Source of the DNA: Rana temporaria
Lineage: Eukaryota; Chordata; Amphibia; Anura; Ranidae
Length of the DNA: 64,000 nt
Direction: 5' to 3'
NCBI RefSeq assembly: GCF_905171775.1
Contig: NC_053490.1
Coordinates: 31,298,063 to 31,362,062 of the forward strand
Shown here: piece by piece, positions 33,385 to 44,511 of the stretch
Numbering within the stretch: position 1 is the stretch's first letter
How the letters are laid out: each line of letters begins with the position of its first letter
The notes under the pieces: model-generated
The model's database searches: none
What the model was told of the DNA's origin: nothing
The model's input: the letters and a program-made list of their open reading frames with translations, nothing else
Position numbers and translations under genes: made by a program

Positions 33385-34135
33385 AACTGTAAGTACAAGT
33401 GTATGGCGGTGAGTAGTATGTACAGAAGAGGGGTGTGGAGTGTATGGTGGTGGGTGGTATGTACAGAAGAGGGGTGTGGATTGTATGGCGGTGGGTGGTT
33501 TGCACAGGAGAGGAGTGTATGGCGGTGGGTGGTACGTGTAGAAGAGGGGTGCAGGGTTATGGCGGTGGGTGGTATGTGTAGGAGAGGGGTGTGGAATGAA
33601 TGGCTGTGGGTGGTATGTTTCGGAGAGGGTTGTATGGTGGTGGGTGGTATGTAGAGAAGAGGGGTGCGGAGTGTATGGCGGTGAGTGGTATGTACAAGAG
33701 AGGGGTGCGGAGTGTATGGCGGTGGGTGGTACTTACAGGAGAGGGGTGCGGGGTGTATGGTGGTGGGTGGTATGTACAGGAAAGGGGATGAAGAGTGTAT
33801 GGCGGTGCGTGGTATTTACAGGAGAGGGGTGGCGGGTGTATGGCGGTGCGTGGTATTTACAGGAGAGGGGTGGCGGGTGTAAGGATGGCGGTGGATGGTA
33901 TGTACAGGAGAGTGGTGCAGAGTGTATGGCGGTGGGTGGTATGTACAGGAGAGGGGTGTGGAGTGTATGGTGGTGGGTGGAATTTAAAGGAAAGGGGTGC
34001 GGGGTGTATGGCGGTGAGTGGTATGTACAGGAGAGGGGTGAAGAGTGTATGGCGATGGGTGGTATTTACAGGAGAGGGGTGCCGGGTGTATGGTTGTGGG
34101 TGCTATGTACAGGAGAGGGGTGCAGAGTGTATATA
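33385..34135. repeat. 41-bp minisatellite, about 18 units
   Basis: The unit GGTATGTACAGGAGAGGGGT plus GTGGAGTGTATGGCGGTGGGT repeats with a period of 41 bases. The unit has no stop in any plus frame, so the array gives a 204-codon frame and several shorter overlapping ones with Gly/Val/Trp-rich repeats. These are repeat artefacts. Confidence 0.92.
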
Positions 34136-34550
34136 TGGATGGTGTATGGGGGGGTGAGGACTGCATGGATGGATGGTGTATGACATACACAATACCCCAA
34201 ACACTTACTGTACAAGGCTCCCAGTCACAGAGTGATCCCCGCAGGTAACATGGAGGCTTTGCCTGCAACCCCACCTCTGTGTGCCTTCTGCAGGCAGCCA
34301 GACGATGACGCGGCGACGTGCGCGACCCTGGAAGGTCAATGCTTCCACACATGCGTCGAATCACTTCGACGCATGCGAGGGCTTTCGGCCGAGCGGACAT
34401 GTCCGGTGAGTCGTACAGACGACCGAACATGTCCGACGGACAGGCTTCTAGCGGACATGTTTCTTAGCATGCTAAGAAACATTTGTCTGCTGGAAACCTG
34501 TCCGATCCGCCGGAAAATTGTCCGGTCGGCCGTACAGATGACCAAACATG

Positions 34551-35272
34551 TATAATTGGAAGATACTGCGCAGGTCTGAAAAGTGAAATAGTAATGATAC
34601 TAAAAAAGTAATGTGAAAAATAATAATAAAAATTAAAATAATAAAAATAAAAAAAGCTGCTGCAGCTTATATGTCAGATACACACAAGAATACGATTTAT
34701 AAAGAAAAGCTGCGCTGCAAATTAAACCAACATAAATCTTCAATTATGCTATGTGCACACAAAACCCCAGTGCATTAAAACTGAAAAAGGTTGTGCAAAA
34801 GTCCATATAGGATGTATCACAGAAGATTGCAGGAAGTGACAGAAAGTTCTCCGAATGGGTGAAGCTAAATATCCAGGCAAAATCTTGTGAATCTGATGAC
34901 AAATCCGCCACCACTTATGTACCAACTGCTTACCAGAGCAAGAAATAAATCAGGCATGTAGACACATAGGTCAATAAGGGTCCTGGATAAACTGTCACTC
35001 TCTCTCCTGTTTCACCAATCTTCTATATCAGACCAACTTTCTCCATAGATGTAACCCAGAGGAGAAAAACACTGACATGGTGTGATATCGTTTAAAATGT
35101 TTAATATAAAAAAGTAATACACTCACATGTATGTAGGTTAAAAAGTGCGATATATAGTATTAGCCGGCCGGCTCTGCTGTCTGCTCGTCCTTCCGGGTAG
35201 ACAGCGTGGATCGTGGTGACGTCAGCACGCCGCTCCTCCCTACGCCGTTTCGTCACACAGATGACTTCTTCC
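34551..35272 (-). mobile_element. 722-bp retroelement-like insertion with a 15-bp target duplication
   Basis: AGATGACCAAACATG is present on both sides (34536-34550 and 35273-35287). Read on the minus strand, the element starts within a hammerhead-like core, passes a GC-rich section (GGGAGGAGCGGCGTGCTGACG) and ends in an AT-rich tail. The long, exact duplication and unequal ends point to target-primed or Penelope-type integration and away from a DNA transposon. The tail matches the family at 440-1383. No protein is encoded. Confidence 0.78.
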
Positions 35273-35274
35273 AG
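35229..35274 (-). ncRNA. Hammerhead ribozyme-like motif, 5'-truncated
   Basis: On minus: CTGGAAGAA, stem II GTCA...TGAC (4 bp), GAAAC, GGCGTA, then GGGAGGAGC. The first two bases (CT) belong to the target duplication, so the upstream half of stem I is missing and this genomic copy should not fold as a complete ribozyme alone. An extra G after CTG also departs from consensus. Confidence 0.5.
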
Positions 35275-35349
35275 ATGACCAAACATGTCCGCGGAAACTG
35301 GTCCGACGGACCAGTTTCAGCAGACATGTTCGGTCGTGTGTACGAGGCC

Positions 35350-35850
35350 TAACAGGGAGCTGGCATTTCAACTTTCTTAGAACAGGGCCTCATCAAAGTG
35401 CTTACACCAGAAATGCAATGAAAAGTCCTTTTTTTGCAAATTCTGATTTCACTGTTAAAGTCAAGTGTTTGACACACCCCCTCACTCCTCCTACACTCTC
35501 TAAGGGCCCGCCATTGTGTTACCTCTCAGAGCCTGGTCCATCCTGTCTATGTGCAGTGTGTCACATGCCCACACCACATTGTGACTTTTTGGTTAAGGGC
35601 ACTGCTGTGTATTCTTGCCAGCTATCTAGTACGTGAGATTACTGTTTCATCTTGCGTATTTGTTGACCCAGATTGCCTGATTCCTACACTCGTGTCTCCC
35701 CCCTCCCCCAGTGCTCAGACTTTACTTTGATACTTTTTAGAATGTCACAAGATGAGAGGATGCAGCAGCAGCTAATCTATGCCGAACATTTGATGATTGT
35801 ATTATTTATAGACAAACGTAGGGCCTGGACCACACTGTGTAAGAGAAGGT
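35350..35850. other. No recognisable feature
   Basis: Mixed sequence with chance frames only. Confidence 0.4.
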
Positions 35851-36786
35851 TTAACCACTTGCTAACCACCCTATAGCAGTTTTACTGCTACAGGAAGGCC
35901 AAGCTGCGCAGGATCACGTATATATACGTGATCCTGCACTCCCGGGTACCGGGTGCGAGTGTGCACCGTCGGAGGCTCGCTGATCATATGGTGCACAGGC
36001 AGTTCTGTCAGTAAGGAAGGCATTGATCCTGTGTTCCTGCAAAGCAGGGACATGGATCTATGCCTTCCCCTAGTAAAAGAACCTCCCACACAACAGTAAA
36101 ACACCAGCTAGGCACACAGTTAACCGTTTGATCATCCCTGATGTTAACCCCTTTCTATCCAGTGTCTTTAGTACAGTGACAGTGCATATGTTTTAGCACT
36201 GATCACTGTATTCGTTTCACTGGTTCCCAAAAATGTGTTAAAAGTTTCAGTTAGTGTCCAATTTGTCAGCTGCAATATCGCAGTCCCTCTATAAGTCGCT
36301 GATTGCCACCATTACTTTAAAAAAAAAAATCTTTAGCTGACATATCCAAATGACCATAATGTTACAATAATGAGATTTTGTAATACACAGTTTGGTGGGG
36401 ATATGGAAGATCAGACTAAAGCTAAATCTTTCCCCCAAAGGCCTGTCCTCTGAGGAGGAATCTTCTCAATAAAAATAACATTACATGTCTCCCAGCAAGC
36501 AATCAGACAACAGTGCAAAGGACTGCAACAACAATAAAAAAAATCATGTTTAACGGCAAACATGGACAGGTAATAAAATAAGTATGTAAACATTTCCAAT
36601 AAATTGTAAAAAAATGGGAATAATCATAAAATGCTCAGGGAGGGGGCAAGAACTTTGTCAATGGAAGTGACCCAAGGAGCCTTTTATAAGAGAGTTCTGT
36701 CTCCAGAAAGGCCCTGCTGTGCCAGATGGCTACCAGGTTATGGAATTTCTTTGTAGATCCCTTTGGTCCTGTATAAGTATGTATCC

Positions 36787-36788
36787 AT

Positions 36789-36882
<94 letters not shown>
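36787..36882. repeat. (ATCT)n microsatellite
   Basis: About 24 uninterrupted ATCT units. It produces the Ile/Tyr/Leu/Ser-rich frame at 36719-36949, which is not a gene. Confidence 0.97.
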
Positions 36883-36886
<4 letters not shown>

Positions 36887-37134
36887 AGATGTGTTTGGTT
36901 GTATTATATTATGCACAACCAGGCTCCGGATCAGAGGTACAAAATATAGCGGTAGACGAGGGATATTTATTCCGATTCTCTCGGTGCCCAGACTAATGAT
37001 ACCAAGCCATATTTGGTGCACACCAGTCATATAATTATCTGCAGTGTCCAAGCTCAGAGCCTGGTATTTAACTCTCAAATCCATGCAGCTCTGTCAGTTA
37101 TAGAAATAAATAGAAAGTGCAAGTGCCTTTTTTT

Positions 37135-37232
37135 CCTACTGTGGATACAAAACAAAGATTCGATGCAGGAAATTTAAAATTACGCCGGCGTATCAATAGA
37201 TACGCCGGCGTAATCCTTTTGTGGATTTGCCT
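37135..37232. repeat. Fragment of a short-subtype M1 element
   Basis: ACGCCGGCGTATCAATAGATACGCCGGCGTA and the following GTGGATTTGCC match the right end of the 22399-22924 copy. The left end is absent. Confidence 0.75.
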
Positions 37233-37474
37233 CTTTGTGTTTTTTTTCAACATTTTCTGTCTTTTTTTGTTTATAGCGCAAAAAATAAAAATCGCAGAGA
37301 TGATCAAATACCACCAAAAGAAATCTCTATTTGTGGGAAAAAAATTATAAAAAATATAATTTGGGTACAGTGTTGTATGACCGCGCGATTGTCATTCAAA
37401 ATGCGTCAGCGCTGAAAGCTGAAAATTGGTCTGGGCACGAAGGGGGTTTAAGTGCCCAGTAGTGAAGTGGTTAA

Positions 37475-38933
37475 GATAAGAAAAAATCATATATAAAACT
37501 AAAAACATGTGAGGCAGACTCAATGGGCCGCTTGGACTTTTTCTGATGTCTATTTTCTATGCAAGCCAATTAGGTCGATGTATGATATGAATAATAGATA
37601 AGCTTTATCTAGCAGTCTGATATGTGTATAGTGTTTGTTTTTTATTGTTATTATTATTTTGTATTTATTTTTTATTTTTATTTTATTTTATTTTTTTTAA
37701 CCCAGTATTTTCCCATGTCTTGTTTGAACAGCCTGTACTACAGAAAGGTGTTGCAGAAGCTTCTGTCCTGTTTCCTCCTCTTATCTTCCTTTCCTACAAT
37801 TCAGATGCAAATGATAAATCATTAACCTGTAATTATCCCATGACAATGTGAAATACAAAGGTCGGGGAATGACTGCACACAAGCTCACGTATCCCGTACC
37901 CACAGCCTTGACAGAGCTCAGATGGCAGTATGGTAAGCACAATGACTTTTTAATTGAGGATAATTATTTATATCTGTTTTTATCTTTAACCTTGTCAGCT
38001 TCCTGCCCTCTTGTCAGCTTTTATCAGATAAAACACTCATGGGGGCATTTAAACCTGAACTTTGACTGTCATGAAAGGTGATTGGCAGTTCAAACCAAAA
38101 GAAGGCTACTGGGCATGAATATACTGCTCAGTAATTAGTCTACCCAAAGTCTAACGATGATTACACTTATTTATAAATAAAATAATCATTTTTATCATTT
38201 CCTCTTTTTAAACAAGATTTAAAAAGTATTGAGTTAATTATTGTTTTAAAAGTAGCTATTGTTATTTGATTAATGACTCTTCCAGGGCTTGTTTATACCA
38301 TGCCGCGTATGCTTTAACACGCGTGTTTTTGTGGCGGATTGAGTTAGAAAGCCTTTTCGTCTTACAGTAAATGAGCTGTCAGTGCACCTCAATGCAAAAA
38401 TAATAATGTGATCCTAACCGATATTTAAAAACATGTTGGGTTTGATTTACTAAGACCAAATAGACTGTTGCATTTTCTTTTTTTTGTTTACAAACTTTTT
38501 TATTTGGTACAAAATGGTGGTACAAAAAGCAAAATGGCATACAAAAAAAGAGTACACATAAGAAAATGTCCAGGAGTAAAAAAATAGACACTAGTAAATA
38601 TACAATCTTATGTAACATTAATAAAACTACTGTTGCATTTTCTAATGGAATTTTCCCCAAAGCTTAGTGAATAAGGTGAAGCTCTGCTGACTTCAATCAT
38701 GAGCTAGCCAACCATTTTTTATTTATTTACTTTGCACGTGATTCAGGGTTCTTTGCAAAGTGAAATCATGTGCAAGCAAAAAATACTTTTTAAAAAAAAA
38801 AAAAATTCCTTACACGTTTTTGGGTATTTTTCACTAGATAAAATTTACCCGTATTCACTAAGCTCTGGGGAAAATTCCCTTGCAAAGTGAACAGCCTATT
38901 TGCCTTTGGTAAATCAACTCCTATGCACAGAGT
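37475..38933. other. No gene; dispersed repeat fragments
   Basis: AT-rich DNA. The segments 38435-38930 and 39949-40140 share ideas of one repeat (TTTACTAAG, CTTCAATCATGAGCTAGCCAACC inverse GGTTGGTTAGCTCATGATTGG), which together appear to be one palindromic element split by the M1 copy at 38934. Confidence 0.45.
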
Positions 38934-39948
38934 GGGCCGGATTCAGATACAATGGTGTATCTTTCCGCGGGGCGTAACATATCTCAGATACGTTACCCCG
39001 CCGTAAATTAGGGCGCAAGTTCCGTATTCAGAAAGAACTTGCACCCTTAGTTACGGCTGCGTAAAGTCTGTGGTCCGGCGTAAGCCCGCCTAATTCAAAT
39101 GTGGGTGATGTGGGCGTGTTTTATTTAAATTCACTGTGACCCCACGTATTTGACGTATTTTACGAACGGTGCATGCGCCGTTCGTGAAAAAATCCCAGTG
39201 CGCATTCTCGAAATTACGCCGCAAATCGTCAATGCTTTAGACGTGAACGTAACTTACGTACAGCGCTATTCGCGAATGACTTATGCAAACCATGTAAAAT
39301 TTTCAAAATTCGACCCGGGAACTACGGCCATACTTAACATAGGATACCCCTCATATAGCAGGGGTAACTATACGCCGGAAAAAGCCTAACGTAAACGACG
39401 TAACAAAATGCGCCAGGCGGACGTAGGTTTCTGAATCGGCGTAACTACCTAATTTGCATATTCCTCGCGGAAATATACAGAAGTGCCACCTAGCGGACAG
39501 CGTAAATATGCAGCCTAAGATACGATGGTGTTAAGCCTCATACACACGGCCGAGGAACTCGACGTGCCAAACGCATCGAGTTCCTCGGCCAGTTCAGCCC
39601 TGAAGCCGCCGAGGAGCTCGGCGGGACGAGAGCTCCCATAGAACAACGAGGAAATAGAGAACATGTTCTCTATTTCCTCGCCGAGCTCCTCGTCGGCTTC
39701 CTCGGCCGAAAGTGTACACACGACCAGTTTCCTCGGCAGAATTCAGCCAGAAACTCGGTCGGAAGCTGAATTCTGCCGAGGAAACTGGTCGTGTGTACGG
39801 GGCCTCAGACACTTACGCCGGTCGGATCTTAGGGAAATTCTGGCGTATCTAGCTTTCTGAATACAGAAAGAAGATACGGCGGCGCTTCGTAGCACTTACG
39901 CGGCGTATCAATAGATACGCCGGCGTAAAGGCTATCTAAATCCGGCCC
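38934..39948. mobile_element. M1 family MITE carrying a nested M2 MITE
   Basis: Ends GGGCCGGATTCAG and TAAATCCGGCCC. The M2 element at 39535-39804 interrupts the right part, between GATACGATGGTGT and GACACTTACGCC. Without it the M1 copy would be about 740 bp, the family norm. Confidence 0.86.
39535..39804. mobile_element. M2 family palindromic MITE nested in M1
   Basis: Ends GCCTCATACACACGGCC and GTGTGTACGGGGCC. Arms carry CGAGGAACTCGACGTGCC and CCGAGGAAACTGGTCG type repeats plus a GAGAACATGTTCTC palindrome at 39657-39670, shared with the 5984 copy. Confidence 0.86.
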
Positions 39949-40157
39949 ACAATTTGTATCTATGGCATTGCTTTACTAATGGCAAATCGGCTTCTCATTT
40001 TGCAAGGACATTTTCGCCAGTGCTTAGCGAATGTGGTGAAATTTCACTTTGCTAAGAATCCTCAATCACGTGCAAAGTAAATAAAAAAAAAACATCGGGT
40101 TGGTTAGCTCATGATTGGATGATGGAAGTGTAGCAAAGTCCTGACCTCCAGAGTTAG

Positions 40158-41826
40158 TAGACATGTGCATTCGTTTTCGTTCGAATGCATTTTCATCCGA
40201 ATTTTGGGTATTTTCGTTTTAATAAACGAAAAAGAACGCGCAGAATCCGAAATCCGAAAGATCCGACATAAAAAAATGCGTTATTTTCGTTTTCGTTGCT
40301 ACAACAGTTCGATATAGATAGGAGATTCGAAATGACGCTGACAATAGCAATCTGTGTCTATCGAATCTGCGGTCGAAATGTGCCTAACCCTAACTCTATT
40401 AGTCCGAGATTATTCAACATCAGTGGCGGCCCGCCCATAGGGGGCGACCGGGCGCCGCCCCCCCTCCTGTAGGCACAAAAATAAATAAATAAATAATAAA
40501 AAAATACGTTTTTTTTTCAATGGCCCCTTTAAAACTTTAAGAAAAAATAAAATAAATTCCTTTAATAAAATAACATAAGATTGAGCGCCGGCCACCATTG
40601 CCCTATGAAGCGCCACGTCAATGCAATATTTAGATTGCAAACATGCCGCTTCATTTGAGGGCTTTTAACCCGCCTTATGGGCGCATTGCCCTATGGGCGC
40701 CGGGAGCACTAATAGTATTACTAGTGTTACTTTCGGCCGGGATTCCTCTTACAGACGAAAACCAGAAGTGATGTCACGGGGCAGGCAGCTCAGTACACTG
40801 CCCAAGCGGAGCTGCAGTGCAAAGGTAAGCCGATCTGCCGATGGATGCTTCGTTTCATTGAATGATATTACAATATGGATTGGAATTCAGATCACTCCCC
40901 CCCCCCCCCCCAAGTCATCAGCGGTGCACTGCCTGATCCCATTCCCCACCCATCCACCTCGGAGCCTGTTATTGTAGTTAGACTGCTGGGACTTGTAGTT
41001 CTCCATCTTCTCCTGGGGCTCATGGAGAAGATGGAGATGGGAGAACTACAAGTCCCAGCAGGTTATACATTCAATAAGGCTCTGAGGTGGATGGGTGTGC
41101 ATCTACCCGAGCCCAGGAGAAGATGGGGAACTAAAAGTCCCAGCAGGTTATAATATAAGGCTCTGAGGTGGATGGATGTACAAGAAGTGGGAGGGGCCAA
41201 TCGTGGAGGGGCGGGGTCTTGCGCCCCCCCCCCATCCTAAAACTTCACCAGCCGCCACTGTTCGACATAGAGAGGAAAGATTTGACATTATAGAGACAGT
41301 GTTGGGGTAGACCATTCGACATGAATGACGAAGATTCGACGAAGCAGCGAAAAACATACAAACGTCAAATCTAGCATTGAAGGCTTATGGTGTCTGTAGA
41401 AAGTTCTAAGAAGATTCGTCAAGCAGCTAAACTGTACGACATCCCGATCGTACATTTCCGGTCAAATGCTCAGCCCATAGGCTATAGAATTTGAATGTTG
41501 GTTGACTAGTAATAATAATTTATAAATATAATTATTTCTAGTGTCATACAACATTAGAATTCTACTATAGCTTGTAGGCGGAACATTCGACCGGAAATGT
41601 ACGATTTGTCGTACAGTTTAGCTGCTCCGTCGAATCTTCTTAGAACATTCGACAGACACCATAAGCCTTCAGTGATTCAGATTCGACCTTAATTCGGATT
41701 TTCAGACTAATGCATTTTTTAACGAAACAAAATAAATAAAAACAAATTTCGGGAGTAACAAAATAAATGTATTTTTCATACGAAAACAAAATTCCGAAAC
41801 AAAATATTTCAGTGTGCACATATCTA
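40158..41826. mobile_element. hAT-type element with TAGACATGTGCA ends
   Basis: Exact 8-bp duplication AGAGTTAG at 40150-40157 and 41827-41834. Ends TAGACATGTGCA and TGTGCACATATCTA are inverted. Same family as 19315-20467. The right half holds an inverted pair (TTATGGTGTCTGTAGAAAG near 41387 and its inverse near 41640-41665). It is interrupted by a second hAT element at 40421. Confidence 0.88.
40421..41260. mobile_element. hAT-type element nested in another hAT element
   Basis: Ends CAGTGGCGGC and GCCGCCACTG are perfect inverted repeats. Flanks TTCAACAT (40413-40420) and TTCGACAT (41261-41268) differ by one base. Contains an internal inverted pair around AGAACTACAAGTCCCAGCAG (about 40978-41062). 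Non-coding. Confidence 0.85.
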
Positions 41827-41834
41827 AGAGTTAG

Positions 41835-42916
41835 GGACCGCTGACATCCTTCAGTGTAGAGTGGGTTACAAGGCATGGTGGGTGTATAGCAAAATTAACA
41901 GGTGGGCGCCAGACACTTTTTGAATGCAAAGAGATTTATTGTCTCTTAAACAGAACTGTGGGAGAGAGGGTTAGGGCCAGGACACCCTTAGGTAGATGCG
42001 AAGATAATTAGCAGACTCTGAGTCTTCTATAAGTAGACAACTATACAGGTGAAGGCCTCCAGCTGGACACCACTTCTGTATCGGTACGGCCGCTGTCTCC
42101 TATAGCAACAATTTTGTAGCTGTTACTAATGGTAGTTGTATTCAACTATTTGCAACACAAACAGTTCTCCTTACTCCACAGTCACTTACTGTGGGTCTTC
42201 ACTCAATGAGCTCCCGATCTCCCACTAGACTTCGGATCCATTGATCCCCTGAGCTCTTCCACTGTTAGCACTCAGTATCTTCCTCAAGCGTCACCCCTGC
42301 TTTCCTGCTGGGTCCCTGGCTTGGCACTCACAGATACTCTTCAAGCGTCACCCCTGCTGACACTCTAGGACCCTGGCTTGGCACTCACTGATGCTCCGCT
42401 GGGTCCCTGACTTGGCACTTGCTGACGTTTTCCCACTTCTTCACCATCCCCGGCATGTGAAGCCCACAAGCACTATCTTCCGGGTTTCAGTGCAGCTGAG
42501 CAACCATCATGCACCATCCCTTCTCGCGCATGCGCAGTAGGTACGGCTTGCAGCGCCGTACACTTCTGACGTTGCCATCACAATGGGCGGTGTCGTCAGA
42601 AGTGCCCGCCCTGTTGTGAAGGCAACCAAGATAATCACTGGCGTCACTGGAAAAACATTATGCTGCAAGAATGCTTAAAATTTAAAAAGTTATAAAATTG
42701 TTTGGAACTCCGCTTTAGCCATGGTTCCTCTAGGGGTGGCTACGGGTTCCTTGAGCTGTAGCTACTTTCTTCCCTATCTGATGGTGCCCACATAGTTCCA
42801 GGACCAACACCACTTGGCAGAGCATAATTGCAAGGGTATCAGTCTGACCATTTTTCCCACTTACCACCACCAATATAAGGGGCATTTTCCCAATAATACC
42901 CGATGGACTAATCTTA
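41835..42916. other. Unclassified repeat with a short tandem
   Basis: A block of about 65 bp (GGGTCCCTGGCTTGGCACTCAC ... CTTCAAGCGTCACCCC) is repeated about three times between 42275 and 42425. Near 42700, GGAACTCCGCTTTA resembles the end of the TTAA-flanked element at 56235. No gene or clear boundaries. Confidence 0.45.
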
Positions 42917-42920
42917 CTAA

Positions 42921-43446
42921 GGCCTCGTACACACAACCATTTTCCTCGACAGAATCCATCAAGAAACTTGGTGGCAGAGCTTTTTTGCCGAGGAAAACGG
43001 TCGTGTGTATGTTTTTCATCAATTTCCTTGTCGTGTTCCTCGTCGGGCTGGTTTTCGACCACACGTTCGTGTGTATGCTTAGAAACCCGCGCATGCTCAG
43101 AATAAAGTATGAGACGGGAGCGCACCTTCGGTAAAAGTAGCGTTTGTAATGGAGTTTGTCACGCTGTAACAGTCTGAAAAGGTCAAATCGTCTCTTACCA
43201 AACTTTTACTTAACACGCAGTAACATGAGATTAGCAAAAGCAGCCTCAAGGGTTGTGCCAGTGGAATCGAACTTTCCCTGACGTTGTATGTGTTGTACGT
43301 CACCGCGTTTGAGAACGAGGAGATTTTGTCTTGACAGTGTGTACGCAAAGAAAGCTTGTCAAGTTTCTCCACAAGCCTGACAAGGAACTGGTCGAGAAAA
43401 ACGATGTTTCATTTACGACGAGTTCCTCAGTCGTGTGTACGAGGCC
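42921..43446. mobile_element. M2 family MITE
   Basis: Ends GGCCTCGTACACACAACC and GTCGTGTGTACGAGGCC, flanked by TAA (42918-42920, 43447-43449). The right 450 bp is closely matched by the truncated copy at 48625-49090. Confidence 0.88.
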
Positions 43447-43460
43447 TAAGGGTTCCCTAA

Positions 43461-43878
43461 GGCCTCGTACACACGGACGGACAGTCCGCCCGGAGATTTC
43501 TGTCTGATGGTTGTACACACCATCAGACAGAAATCTGCGCGTAAATAATACGCGGGGACGTGGTCGCGACGATGACGTGGCGACGTGGGCGGCCCTGGAA
43601 GTTCAAAGCTTCCACGCATGCGTCGAATCAGTACGACGAATGCGAGGGATGGCGGTCGGTCGGACATGTCCGGTGAGTCTGTACAGACGACCGAACATGT
43701 CCGACGGACATGGTTCCAGCGGACAGGTTTCTTAGCATGCTAAGAAACATTTGTCCGCTGGAAACTGTCCGATCCGCCGGACAATTGTCCGGTCGGGCCT
43801 ACACACGACCGGACATGTCTGCTAAACTGGTCCATCGGACCAGTTTCAGCGGACAGATCCGGTCGTGTGTACGGGGCC
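43461..43878. mobile_element. M2 family MITE, immediately downstream of another
   Basis: Ends GGCCTCGTACACACGGACGG and GTGTGTACGGGGCC, flanked by TAA (43458-43460) and TGA (43879-43881). Only 14 bp separate it from the preceding M2 copy, which belongs to a different subtype. Confidence 0.87.
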
Positions 43879-44511
43879 TGAGACCTGAAAATTATTTCAA
43901 GTGTTACTCTGGGGTAAAAAGGTTGAGAAAGGCTGGGTTGTAATATGACTTTTAGTTAAAAAAAATATTTAAGATAACTACTACACCTTCATAAATTGAT
44001 AAATTTCCAACCCTATTGTGTTTCATATTGATTATAACTTATCACTCGTTGCACGGCAGGCACGTTTATCACAGTAGCATAAAATTCTGAGCTCTTGTGT
44101 CTGTGCTAACACTTTACATAAATTTGCACAGCTTATAATTGTTCTCGCCTTATCTCATAACAGCCTTATCTGTACAGTACCATTGTCGTTGTCATTCACT
44201 GGGTAACCGCTCCTACAATTGGATGATTCCTCTTTAATTGACTAGTACAAAAATTCAACTCTGAGTCGACCTTGAACAAATGACTTTTAAGTCAACCTGA
44301 GCAATGGGAAGTTGCTGGGTTTAAAAATAACTAGAGATAAGGAAACATTAAGATGAGGTCCTTTAAAATCCCGAAAACTTCCTGTTGAATTTTGGCTTTA
44401 ATATTTGTATATACATTTTCTATTTTAGAAATATCACATTGTTAAAGATACACTATATTACCAAAAGTATTGGGACGCCTTCCTGTACACGCACATGATC
44501 TTTAACCACTT

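Larger units (their letters stand above)
34300..35349. mobile_element. M2 family MITE, left-truncated and split by a retroelement-like insertion
   Basis: M2 sequence runs from about 34300 to 34550 and resumes at 35288, ending TGTGTACGAGGCC before TAA at 35350. The break coincides with the 15-bp duplication of the inserted element. Confidence 0.85.
35851..37474. mobile_element. TTAACCACTT...AAGTGGTTAA element (TTAA-flanked)
   Basis: Ends TTAACCACTT and AAGTGGTTAA lie at 35851 and 37465-37474. Interior blocks match the dispersed repeat at 22928-23631 (left part) and 45490-45640 (right part, GCAAAAAATAAAAATCGCAGAG). A microsatellite (36787-36882) and an M1 fragment (37135-37232) interrupt it. 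A related element is at 44512-45732. No transposase seen. Confidence 0.65.

Noticed and set aside
33569..34183. 204-codon plus-strand open frame
   Set aside because: Lies entirely in a 41-bp minisatellite; the protein is a repeat of the same residues in shifting frame.
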